A stretch of 64,000 bases of DNA from VRUE01 sp963788975 (lineage in GTDB: Bacteria > Actinomycetota > Thermoleophilia > Solirubrobacterales > 70-9). Within the stretch, counting starts at the first letter, position 1. Each line of letters begins with the position of its first letter. This document shows positions 25,535 through 32,525 of the stretch, one piece after another. Both the position numbers and the translations under genes were made by a program. The DNA is taken from contig CAWBIJ010000004.1 in the NCBI GenBank assembly GCA_963788975.1, forward strand, positions 434,001 through 498,000, given 5' to 3'. The notes beneath the pieces are model-generated. The model worked only from the letters and a program-made list of their open reading frames with translations. It ran no database searches and was not told the origin of the DNA.

Positions 25535-26439
25535 CAGCCGACCTTGCCGGAGACGTAGTCCTCGGTGCGTTGGTCGGAGGGGTTGGTGAAGACTTTCTCG
25601 GTCTCGTCGTACTCGACCAGGCGACCCCAGCGGTTGTCCTCGTCGGCGTCGAGCTCGACCATGAGGAAGGCGGTGCGATCGGAGACCCGTGCCGCCTGCT
25701 GCATGTTGTGAGTGACGATGACGATCGAGAACTCCTCCTTCAGCTCGACCATCAGGTCCTCGATCTTGCCGGTCGAGATCGGGTCGAGCGCCGAACAGGG
25801 CTCGTCCATCAGGATCGTGTCGGGCTCGACCGCGATGCAGCGGGCGATGCAGAGGCGCTGCTGCTGACCGCCGGAGAGGCCGAATGCGTTGCTGTCGAGG
25901 CGATCCTTGACCTCGTCCCAGAGCGCCGCCCCGTGCAGGGCTTTCTCGACCGTCGCGTCGAGATCGTCCTTGCGGCCGAGGATGCGCGGGCCGAAAGCGA
26001 CGTTGTCGTAGATCGACTTGGGGAACGGGTTCGGCTTCTGGAAGACCATCCCGATCAGCTTGCGGACCTGGACCGGGTCAACCGTCGGCCCGTAGAGGTT
26101 CTCGCCGTGGTAAAGCAGCTCGCCCCGCACTTCGGCGCTGGGGATCAGGTCGTTCATCCGGTTGAGGCAGCGCAGCAGGGTGCTCTTGCCACAGCCAGAA
26201 GGGCCGATCAACGCGGTGACGTCCTTGCGGTGGATGTCCATCGAGATCCCCTTGACCGCGGCTACGCCGCCGTAGAGCACGTCGATGCCCTTCATCTCGA
26301 AGACCTTCTCCTTGCGGCCTGCCGCGCTCCTATGCTGGAACTCGTCCGGGCGGACGGCGATCGCCGCCCGCTCCGCGGCCGCCTCGCGCGCTTCGCGGCC
26401 GGTGCCGGATCTGCTCTCGTCCTGTGCCATCTCGCTCAC
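25534..26439 (-). CDS. pstB: phosphate ABC transporter ATP-binding protein (operon 1)
   Basis: The ATPase of the high-affinity Pst system, 301 residues from a GTG (an ATG three codons in is an alternative). Walker A GPSGCGKSTLLR, LNRMNDLIP, Q-loop MVFQKPNPFPKSIYDNVAFG, signature LSGGQQQRLCIAR, Walker B DEPCSALDP and VTHNMQQAARVSD are all intact. It has an N-terminal extension of roughly 45 residues compared with E. coli PstB. Confidence 0.96.
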   Translation of the reverse strand: MSEMAQDESRSGTGREAREAAAERAAIAVRPDEFQHRSAAGRKEKVFEMKGIDVLYGGVAAVKGISMDIHRKDVTALIGPSGCGKSTLLRCLNRMNDLIPSAEVRGELLYHGENLYGPTVDPVQVRKLIGMVFQKPNPFPKSIYDNVAFGPRILGRKDDLDATVEKALHGAALWDEVKDRLDSNAFGLSGGQQQRLCIARCIAVEPDTILMDEPCSALDPISTGKIEDLMVELKEEFSIVIVTHNMQQAARVSDRTAFLMVELDADEDNRWGRLVEYDETEKVFTNPSDQRTEDYVSGKVG

Positions 26440-26449
26440 CCTAGTCCAC

Positions 26450-27385
26450 CTACCATCTCTGCTCGTAACGATTTCGTAGCCAGATCGCGAAGGAGTTCAT
26501 TGCCAGCAGGACAGCCAGCATGACGATGATCCCCGCCGCTGCCAGCGCCTGGAACTCGTCCTGCGGCTGCACCGCGTAGTTGAAGATCTGAACCGGCAGG
26601 GCCGAGTACCCGGAGAGCGGCGTCGGGTCGAAGGTGATGAAGACGGTCGCGCCGACCAGCAGCAGCGGCGCCGTCTCCCCCAGTGCCCGCGAGACCGCGA
26701 GGATGACGCCGGTGGCGATGCCTGGGATCGAGGCAGGCAGGACCTGGCTGCGGATCGTCTGCCACTGGGTCGCGCCGAGCGCCAGCGAGCCCTGCCGGAT
26801 CGAGTCTGGAACGGCGCGGATCGCCTCGCGGGCGGCGATGATCACCATCGGCAGCACCAGCAGGGCCAGGGTGAGCGAGCCGGCGATGAGGATGAAGCCG
26901 AGGTCGAGCGGGCCGCGGACGATGAAGGCGAGGCCGAGGATGCCGTAGATGATCGACGGCACCGCGGCGAGGTTCTGGATGTTGACCTCGATCAGCCGGT
27001 TCCACCACTTCGACTTGTCGGCGTACTCCTCGAGGTAGATCGCCGCCCCGACGCCGACCGGGACGACGAAGAGGATCACCCCGGCGATCAGCTCGAGTGA
27101 GCCGATAATCGCCGGCCGGAAGCCGGCTTTCTCCGGAAAGATCGACGAAGGCGGGTTGGTGAAGAGGTCGGCGCTGAAGGCCGGGGCGCCCTTGACGAAG
27201 GCCTGGATCAAGAGCGCCAGCAGGCCGGCAAGGGCAATCAGGACCGCCAGCAGCAGCAACCCGGCGAAGACCGCGTTGAGGATCACGTCGCGGCGAGGCT
27301 GGTCGCGCAGCATCGCCGCAGTGGTCGCGCGGGCGCCAGCCGTCGCCAGGCGATTGCGCGGGCTCGCCGCTCCGGGCTCCGCCAT
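26450..27385 (-). CDS. pstA: phosphate ABC transporter permease PstA (operon 1)
   Basis: A 311-residue inner-membrane permease with six predicted helices. It shows the binding-protein-dependent transport loop (EAIRAVPDSIRQGSLALGATQWQTIR) and the following PASIPGIATGVILAVSRALGETAPLL. ATG 27385 overlaps the pstC stop. The frame is open further upstream but that is the other-frame shadow of pstC. Confidence 0.95.
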   Translation of the reverse strand: MAEPGAASPRNRLATAGARATTAAMLRDQPRRDVILNAVFAGLLLLAVLIALAGLLALLIQAFVKGAPAFSADLFTNPPSSIFPEKAGFRPAIIGSLELIAGVILFVVPVGVGAAIYLEEYADKSKWWNRLIEVNIQNLAAVPSIIYGILGLAFIVRGPLDLGFILIAGSLTLALLVLPMVIIAAREAIRAVPDSIRQGSLALGATQWQTIRSQVLPASIPGIATGVILAVSRALGETAPLLLVGATVFITFDPTPLSGYSALPVQIFNYAVQPQDEFQALAAAGIIVMLAVLLAMNSFAIWLRNRYEQRW

Positions 27386-28302
27386 CACTCGTAGACCTCG
27401 CGGTACCTGCGGACCAGCCTGATGCTGACCAGGTTCATCGCCAGCGTCATCACGAAGAGCACCGTCCCCACCGCGAACACCGACTTGTAGTCGAGCGTGC
27501 CGGTGGCGATGTCGCCCGTGGCGGTAACGCCGATGTAGGCGGTCATCGTTTGAACTGACTCGACCGGGTTGAGGGTGAAGTTGGGGGTCGAACCGGCGGC
27601 GAGCAGGACGATCATCGTCTCGCCGACGGCGCGGGAGGTCGCCAGCACGATCGAGGCGACGATGCCGGAGAGGGCCGCCGGGAAGACGACGCGTGTCGCC
27701 ACCTTCAGCTTCGTCGCCCCCATCGCGTAGGCCCCCTCGCGCAGGCCGTTGGGCACCGCCGACATCGCGTCCTCGGAGATCGAGGCGATGATCGGCACGA
27801 TCATCAGGCCGATGCCGAGCCCGCCGGCGAGCGCCATGAACGGCTTGCCGGTGGCACCACCGAGGAACTCGCCGGGCCAGAGCGGCACGATGATCTCGGG
27901 CAGGATGAAGCTGGCCGCGAAGAAGCCGATCGCCACCGTGGGGATGCCGGCGAGGATCTCCAGCACCGGCTTCACCGTCTTGCGCACCCGCGGGCGTGCG
28001 TACTCGCTGAGGTAGATCGCCGCGCCGAGGCCGATCGGGATCGCGAACAGCATCCCCCAGAGCGTCACGTTGAGAGTGCCGGCAACGATCGCCAGCACGC
28101 CGAAGCTGGGAGGCTCGAACTGCGGCGCCCACTCGGTGCCGAAGAGGAACTCGTCGACCGGGACGATCTCGAAGAAGCCGATCGTCGGACCGATCAGGGA
28201 GATGACGATCGCCGTCGTGGTGAGGACGGAGAGGATCCCGCAGGCGGCGAGAAGGCCCTGGATGACCTTCTCGCCGTAGCGGGGCTTGGACGCCTGCAGC
28301 AA
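27385..28302 (-). CDS. pstC: phosphate ABC transporter permease PstC (operon 1)
   Basis: A 305-residue membrane permease partner of PstA. Typical features are FLFGTEWAPQFEPPSFGVLAIVAGT after the first helix, IGLGAAIYLSEYARPRVRKTVKPVLE, the transport loop (SAVPNGLREGAYAMGATKLKV) and IVLATSRAVGETMIVLL. Four bases separate it from pstS. Confidence 0.95.
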   Translation of the reverse strand: MLQASKPRYGEKVIQGLLAACGILSVLTTTAIVISLIGPTIGFFEIVPVDEFLFGTEWAPQFEPPSFGVLAIVAGTLNVTLWGMLFAIPIGLGAAIYLSEYARPRVRKTVKPVLEILAGIPTVAIGFFAASFILPEIIVPLWPGEFLGGATGKPFMALAGGLGIGLMIVPIIASISEDAMSAVPNGLREGAYAMGATKLKVATRVVFPAALSGIVASIVLATSRAVGETMIVLLAAGSTPNFTLNPVESVQTMTAYIGVTATGDIATGTLDYKSVFAVGTVLFVMTLAMNLVSIRLVRRYREVYE

Positions 28303-28306
28303 CTGG

Positions 28307-29263
28307 CTACCCCAGTTTCGCGGTCGCGTCCTTGGACGCTTGCAGCTGCTCTTCGGTGAGCGGGATGAAACCGACCGCTTCGGCGACTTCGTTGACGTTG
28401 TCGAGGTAGTAGTCGACGAACGCCTTCACCTCGGGCTTTTCCAGGGCCTCGCCGCTCGGGTAGATGAAGAGCGGCCGGCTCAGCGGCACGTAGGTGTCGT
28501 TCTGGGCGGTTTCCGCCGAGGGGGCGACGCAGCCTTTGCCGCCGTCGACCTCGAGCGCCTTCAGCGCGTCTTCGTTCTCCAGGTAGAAGGAGTAGCCGAA
28601 GTAGCCCATCCCGCCCGGCGAGCCCTCGACACCGGTGACGGTGGCGTTGTCGTTCTCGCCGACGTTGTTGTAGTCCTGGCGCGAAGCGCCCTCCTCGCCG
28701 TTGATTTCTTCGGTGAAGTAATCGAACGTGCCGGAATCGGTGCCCGGTCCGTAGAGCGCCAGCTCCTCGTCGAATTCCTCTTTCAGGCCGGGGATCTGAC
28801 TCCAGTTGGAGAGGTCGGAGTCGGGGCCCCAGACAGCGCTGAGCTGGTCGACCGTGAGGCATTCGACCGGGTTGTCGGGGTTGACGACGACGGTCAGGGC
28901 GTCAGTCGCGACCCGCACCTCCTCGTAGGAGATCCCTGCGTTTTTGCAGGCTTCGACCTCTTCGGGCTCGATCGCGCGGGAGGCGTCGGAGATCGCCGTC
29001 TCGCCGGCGCAGAACTTTTCGAAGCCGCCGCCGGTGCCGGAAGTCCCGACGGTCACTTTGACGCCGGAGTTTTCCGCTTCGAACTGCTCGGCGACCGCCG
29101 CGGTCAGCGGCGCAACCGTGCTCGAGCCGTCGATGCGGATCGAGCCGGAGAGGTCCCCGCCACCTCCGCTGCCGCTGCTTTCGTCCTCGTCGCCGCACGC
29201 CGCGACCCCGAAGGCCAGGACGACCGCGGAGGCGATGACCATGAGCCACTTAGGGATAGTCAA
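28307..29263 (-). CDS. pstS: phosphate-binding lipoprotein PstS (operon 1)
   Basis: A secreted lipid-anchored phosphate receptor of 318 residues. The signal peptide ends at FGVAACG (lipobox Cys22). Ligand-site motifs are visible: IDGSSTVAP, GTSGTGGGFEKFCAGE, ISDASRAI, and GPGTDSGTFDYF. The start is TTG, chosen because AGGAGA sits six bases upstream; an ATG seven codons in is the alternative. A four-unit Pho-box-like array lies 79 bases upstream. Confidence 0.95.
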   Translation of the reverse strand: MTIPKWLMVIASAVVLAFGVAACGDEDESSGSGGGGDLSGSIRIDGSSTVAPLTAAVAEQFEAENSGVKVTVGTSGTGGGFEKFCAGETAISDASRAIEPEEVEACKNAGISYEEVRVATDALTVVVNPDNPVECLTVDQLSAVWGPDSDLSNWSQIPGLKEEFDEELALYGPGTDSGTFDYFTEEINGEEGASRQDYNNVGENDNATVTGVEGSPGGMGYFGYSFYLENEDALKALEVDGGKGCVAPSAETAQNDTYVPLSRPLFIYPSGEALEKPEVKAFVDYYLDNVNEVAEAVGFIPLTEEQLQASKDATAKLG

Positions 29264-29342
29264 CTCTGTCTCCTATCTGGTTTTGCTCCGATTGCGGCCC
29301 ACGGGGCCGATGCCAAAGCCACCCTCTCAGCGGCCCCCTGGC

Positions 29343-29386
29343 AGCTTGTTACGTGCCTGTATCGGGGATGTAAAAAAGATGTAAAA
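29343..29386 (-). promoter_or_regulatory. Pho-box-like array upstream of pst operon 1
   Basis: Four contiguous 11-bp units in the direction of pstS, cores TTTTACA, TTTTACA, CGATACA and CGTAACA. All fit nnn(C/T/A)(A/T)C. It lies between the receiver-less regulator gene and pstS. Confidence 0.72.
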
Positions 29387-29415
29387 GAGCGGCCGGGAGC
29401 GCCGGTTGGTGCGCC

Positions 29416-29703
29416 TTATCCGTCCGGCGAGAAGCGGTAACCGATGCCGTTGTGGGTGTGGATCAGGCGAAGCTCCGGCAACGCCTCGCCGAGCTTCGAG
29501 CGCAGGCGGCTGACGTAGACGTCGACCGAGCGGTCGTCATGGCGCGGCTCGCCGCCCCAGACCTGGGCGTAGAGCTCCTCGCGAGTCATGATTCGCTGCG
29601 GGTGCTCGGCCAGCGTGGCGAGCAGCTGGAGCTCCCGCATGGTCAGGCTCAGGGGTCGCCCGTCAACCAGCGCCGCGTGCTCCTCCAGCCGAATCTCCAG
29701 CAT
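29416..29703 (-). CDS. stand-alone PhoB/OmpR-type winged-helix DNA-binding protein
   Basis: Only 95 residues, forming a complete trans_reg_C winged helix with no receiver domain. Visible elements are LTMRELQLLATLAEHPQRIMTREELYAQVWG, the recognition helix DRSVDVYVSRLRSKL and the wing IHTHNGIGYRFSP. The ATG has no strong ribosome-binding site, but a four-unit Pho-box-like array ends 31 bases upstream. It lies between the full-length regulator and pstS. Without an Asp phosphoacceptor it cannot be controlled in the usual way; it could compete for or cooperate at Pho boxes. Confidence 0.9.
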   Translation of the reverse strand: MLEIRLEEHAALVDGRPLSLTMRELQLLATLAEHPQRIMTREELYAQVWGGEPRHDDRSVDVYVSRLRSKLGEALPELRLIHTHNGIGYRFSPDG

Positions 29704-29733
29704 CCGGTCGAGGATCGCCGCACCCGGCGGCCG

Positions 29734-29777
29734 ACCGGGTTACGCAGCCGTAAAGCTGCTGTGAACTAGTTGTGAAT
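29734..29777 (-). promoter_or_regulatory. Pho-box-like array upstream of stand-alone winged-helix gene
   Basis: Four contiguous 11-bp units toward the 29416-29703 gene, cores ATTCACA, GTTCACA, CTTTACG and CGTAACC. It overlaps the last ~13 codons of the response regulator gene. Confidence 0.72.
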
Positions 29778-30540
29778 CTGGCCCCTCGGCCGGCTCCGCG
29801 GCCTCTGCCGCCGCCGGCGGCGGCACGGTGCCGTCGACCGGCTCCGGGTCGAAGCGGTAGCCGACGCCGAAGTGGGTGTGGATGTAGCCCCAGCCCGGCG
29901 AGCGCTTTTCCAGCTTCTGGCGCAGCTTGCGGACGAAGACGTCGACCGAGCGGTCGCCGTGGGCCATCGCGTAGCCCCATACACGCTGGTAGATCGCCTC
30001 GCGCTCGAGCACCTGGCCTTCTGCCTCGGCGAGCAGGAGCAGCAGCTCGAACTCGCGGCGAGTGAGGTCGAGGCTGGTGCCGCCGACGAAGGCCTGGAAC
30101 TGATCGGCGCGGATCTCCATCTCACCGGCGAGCATCGGCCCTGTCTCAACCCGGGGCTGAGAGCGTCGGCGGCGGCGCGAGACGGCTTCGATCCGCGCCA
30201 TCACCTCTTCGGGATGGCAAGGCTTGGCGATCCAGTCGTCCACACCGAGGCGGAGGCCGCGCACCCGCTGGGCCACGGTCGAGCGACCGGTGCAGACGAT
30301 CACGCCGAGGTCGGGGAGCATCCCGCAGACTCGCTCGAGGTAACTCCAGCCCTCGTCGCCCAGCACCGCCGGGTCGACCAGCAGGGCGTTCAGCTTCATC
30401 GCCACCAGCTCCTCCGGAGGGATGACGCTGGCGACCTGCCGGTGCTGCCACCCGGTTGCCTCGATGCGCTTCGCGAGGACGGTGACGAAACCGCTGTCGT
30501 CGTCGATCACCGCGAGCCGAATGGTCTGCTGCTGAGTCAC
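29740..30540 (-). CDS. PhoB/PhoP-type response regulator
   Basis: A 266-residue two-component regulator. The receiver domain has the acidic pair VIDDD at residue ~12, a phosphoacceptor in LLVDP near 57, the Thr in VCTGRS, and the Lys in IAKPCHPEE. The C-terminal winged helix carries LTRREFELLLLLAEAEGQV, DRSVDVFVRKLRQKL and IHTHFGVGYRFDP, followed by an Ala/Pro/Glu-rich tail of about 35 residues. The start is GTG, with a -10-like TAGAAT nine bases upstream and no ribosome-binding site. No histidine kinase gene is in the window. Its position beside pst operon 1 suggests the Pho regulator (inference). Confidence 0.9.
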   Translation of the reverse strand: MTQQQTIRLAVIDDDSGFVTVLAKRIEATGWQHRQVASVIPPEELVAMKLNALLVDPAVLGDEGWSYLERVCGMLPDLGVIVCTGRSTVAQRVRGLRLGVDDWIAKPCHPEEVMARIEAVSRRRRRSQPRVETGPMLAGEMEIRADQFQAFVGGTSLDLTRREFELLLLLAEAEGQVLEREAIYQRVWGYAMAHGDRSVDVFVRKLRQKLEKRSPGWGYIHTHFGVGYRFDPEPVDGTVPPPAAAEAAEPAEGPDSQLVHSSFTAA

Positions 30541-30593
30541 GTCGACACGATTCTATGCTGTGGCGGCGACGGGGCGGGGGCGGAAATCCCTGC

Positions 30594-30615
30594 GTTCACA
30601 GGATTTTCACAGCTC
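30594..30615 (+). promoter_or_regulatory. two-unit Pho-box-like site, plus-strand orientation
   Basis: GTTCACA at 30594 and TTTCACA at 30605 are 11 bp apart and are the best matches in the window to the shared unit. They read toward the plus strand, away from the regulator gene. A possible -10 (TAATTG, 30625-30630) follows ten bases on. Confidence 0.6.
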
Positions 30616-30724
30616 AAAGCATCCTAATTGCGGGAAAGTCGCTCGCAGGGCTTCTCCGGATGTTCACCCGCCGACGCCGCGCCGGCTGCAGACTCCAAGA
30701 CCTCACGAGACTCCTCTCTCGTCG

Positions 30725-30758
30725 CGAACGGCCCCCTGCCCCGGGCCGTTCGCCTTTT
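30725..30758 (+). terminator. hairpin with short T run between regulator and aqpS
   Basis: Arms CGAACGGCCC (30725-30734) and GGGCCGTTCG (30743-30752) pair perfectly around an 8-nt loop and are followed by CCTTTT on the plus strand. Neither flanking gene is on the plus strand, so its orientation is unexplained; it could also end aqpS transcripts from the other side. Confidence 0.5.
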
Positions 30759-30787
30759 CAGGGGGCCTTCAGGTGCGGTCGGCTCAT

Positions 30788-31540
30788 TCAGCGCGGCCCG
30801 CCCGATGCGATCGACTGCCCAGCCGGGGCCTGCTCGGCGTGCGGCAACATGACCTCCGCCGCCTCCTCGGGCGTCAAGTCGGGATAGAGAGCCCGGATTA
30901 TGGCGATCGCCACCACCCCGCCAAGGAGCTGGACGACGACGAAGGCCGGGACCGACGCCGGGGCAATGCCGGCAAAGGTGTCGGAGAACATGCGCCCGAT
31001 GTCGATCGCCGGGTTGGCGAAGCTGGTCGAGCTGGTGAAGAAGTAGGCCGAGCCGATGTAGGCGCCGACCGCTGCCGGTGCCAGGTTGCCACGCCCGCTC
31101 CGCGCCAGGGAGAAGATCACCAGCAGCAGCCCGAGCGTGGCGATCACCTCGGCGAACAGATGCGAGCCCGAGGCGCGGTGCGTGGTCGCGATGCTGATCG
31201 CCGAGAGGTCGAACATCAGGTTTGCGGCAACCGCACCAGCGATACAACCGGCGACCTGGGTGGGGAAGTAGGCGAAGGCGTGGCGCCAGCGCAGCCCCCC
31301 GAAGGCGGCGTCGACCAGCGAGACGACCGGGTTGAAGTGGGCGCCGGAGACCGGGCCGAACATGAGGATGAAGGCGAACAGGCCCGCCGCCGTCGCCACC
31401 GCGTTCTCCAGAAGCTGGAGGCCGGTGTCGCCGGGTGAGAGCTGCGCTGCCGCGATCCCCGAGCCGACCACCGTGGCGGCGAGGAACGCGGAGCCAAGGA
31501 ACTCGGCGAACAGGCGACGGGGCAGCGGGGCGGGGTCCAT
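30788..31540 (-). CDS. aqpS: MIP-family aquaglyceroporin, arsenic-associated (AqpS type)
   Basis: A channel protein of 250 residues with six helices and the two half-helix motifs, here NPV (SGAHFNPVVS) and NPA (TSFANPAID). The C-terminal extension (LTPEEAAEVMLPH) is seen in aquaporins of arsenic operons. It diverges from arsR across a 55-bp shared promoter, so it probably lets arsenite or methylarsenicals leave the cell in place of ArsB/Acr3. A -35 TTGAAA and -10 TAGGAT with 17-bp spacing lie nine bases before the ATG. Confidence 0.9.
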   Translation of the reverse strand: MDPAPLPRRLFAEFLGSAFLAATVVGSGIAAAQLSPGDTGLQLLENAVATAAGLFAFILMFGPVSGAHFNPVVSLVDAAFGGLRWRHAFAYFPTQVAGCIAGAVAANLMFDLSAISIATTHRASGSHLFAEVIATLGLLLVIFSLARSGRGNLAPAAVGAYIGSAYFFTSSTSFANPAIDIGRMFSDTFAGIAPASVPAFVVVQLLGGVVAIAIIRALYPDLTPEEAAEVMLPHAEQAPAGQSIASGGPR

Positions 31541-31595
31541 TCGGCGGCGATCCTATGTATTGACAGTTGTCATTTCAATAGATATATGTAAATAG
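31541..31595. promoter_or_regulatory. divergent ars promoter and probable ArsR operator
   Basis: Toward arsR: TTGACA (31560-31565), 17 bp, TATATG (31583-31588), then seven bases to the ATG. Toward aqpS: TTGAAA (31578-31573), 17 bp, TAGGAT (31555-31550). The inverted repeat TGACA-GT-TGTCA at 31561-31572 overlaps both promoters and is a good candidate operator. Confidence 0.72.
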
Positions 31596-31946
31596 ATGAG
31601 CATCGATCTGACTCTTGCGCCGAAGACCAAGCGCCCGGCCGGGGAGCCCTGCTGCGAGCCGGTCGCCTATCCCGACGTCGAGCGCGAGCAGGCTGAGCGC
31701 ATGGGTGCGGTCGCCAAGGCGCTCGGGGACCCGATCCGTCTCCAGCTCGTGGACGTGCTGCGAAAGCACGCCGGCAAGGTCTGCGTCTGCGAGCTGGTGC
31801 CGCTGTTCGACCTCTCCCAGCCGACCGTCTCTCACCACCTGAAGGTCTTGCGCGAAACCGGCATCGTCGGTTCCGAGCGGCAGGGCCTCTGGGCCTACTA
31901 CTACGTGGTGCCGGGCGCACTCGAGGAGTTCTCCGCATGGCTCTGA
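31596..31946 (+). CDS. arsR: ArsR/SmtB-family arsenic-responsive repressor
   Basis: A 116-residue winged-helix repressor that leaves DNA when it binds As(III). It contains MGAVAKALGDPIRLQLVDVL, the metal-site helix KVCVCELVPLF with the Cys-x-Cys pair, the recognition helix LSQPTVSHHLKVLRETGIV, and the wing GLWAYYYVV. An extra Cys pair near the N-terminus (EPCCEPV) could be a third or second ligand set. It appears leaderless. It is followed by a Cys-rich small gene that overlaps its stop. Confidence 0.95.
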   Translation: MSIDLTLAPKTKRPAGEPCCEPVAYPDVEREQAERMGAVAKALGDPIRLQLVDVLRKHAGKVCVCELVPLFDLSQPTVSHHLKVLRETGIVGSERQGLWAYYYVVPGALEEFSAWL

Positions 31947-32089
31947 GCCGCGGGGAGAGCAGGCCCCTCCCGGTCCTGCCCTGCTGTACCCCCGAGAAGC
32001 AGGACACTTGCTGCGCGCCGTCGCAGAAGGCGAAGTGCTGCCCGCCCGGCGCCCCCGGCTGCGGCTGCCAGGCGAGCAGGAAGCCGTAG
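31937..32089 (+). CDS. 50-residue Cys-rich protein in ars operon
   Basis: A short gene fully enclosed in the ars operon. Its ATG overlaps the last codons and stop of arsR in another frame, and its TAG is directly followed by the arsC ATG. The product has eight cysteines in a regular pattern: CC at 16-17, CC at 25-26, CC at 34-35 (each pair separated by seven residues), then C42 and C44, with Lys, Pro and Gly between. Such spacing suggests a small arsenite- or metal-binding or chaperone protein, somewhat like a metallothionein. That function is inference; I do not recognise a named family. Confidence 0.8.
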   Translation: MALSRGESRPLPVLPCCTPEKQDTCCAPSQKAKCCPPGAPGCGCQASRKP

Positions 32090-32485
32090 ATGGCAAACGC
32101 CCTGTTCGTTTGCCTGCACAACGCCGGCCGCTCCCAGATGAGCCAAGCGCTGTTTGACCGCGCCGCTGATGGCCGCCACCAGGGCCGCTCGGCGGGCACG
32201 ACGCCTGGCGACCGCGTCCACCCCGGGGTCGTGGAGGTGATGAATGAGCTCGGGATCGACCTGGCCGACCGCAAGCCCAAGCTCCTCTCCGCAGAGGACG
32301 CCGAATGGGCCGACGTGGTCGTGACGATGGGCTGCGGCGATAAGTGCCCCTACGTGCCCGGCGTCCGCTACGTCGACTGGGACCTGCCCGATCCGAAGGG
32401 CCAGCCCGTCGAGACGGTTCGGGCCATCCACGACGAGATCGCGCAGCGGGTCGAAGCCCTGATCAAAGAACTCGACCGTGCCTAG
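32090..32485 (+). CDS. arsC: arsenate reductase, low-molecular-weight phosphatase family
   Basis: It reduces arsenate to arsenite. The 131-residue protein starts MANALFVCLHNAGRSQMSQAL, the CX5R anion loop of LMW-phosphatase-type ArsC. The C-terminal part has the catalytic Asp in VDWDLPDPKG, and a Cys pair in MGCGDKCPYVPG, like the redox pair of thioredoxin-linked ArsC. The start follows the previous stop without a gap. It converges on the pst operon 2 tail gene 40 bases away. Confidence 0.94.
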   Translation: MANALFVCLHNAGRSQMSQALFDRAADGRHQGRSAGTTPGDRVHPGVVEVMNELGIDLADRKPKLLSAEDAEWADVVVTMGCGDKCPYVPGVRYVDWDLPDPKGQPVETVRAIHDEIAQRVEALIKELDRA

Positions 32486-32525
32486 CGACATCTGCACATC
32501 AAGAAGTCCGACGGGACGGGCTAGG

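Noticed and set aside
26450..28132. A 560-residue frame extending pstA into pstC
   Set aside because: The extension is the wrong frame of pstC; pstA starts at ATG 27385.
30555..30887. A plus-strand protein gene between the regulator and aqpS
   Set aside because: The frame is Arg/Pro-rich, lacks a ribosome-binding site and runs through a hairpin into aqpS antisense.
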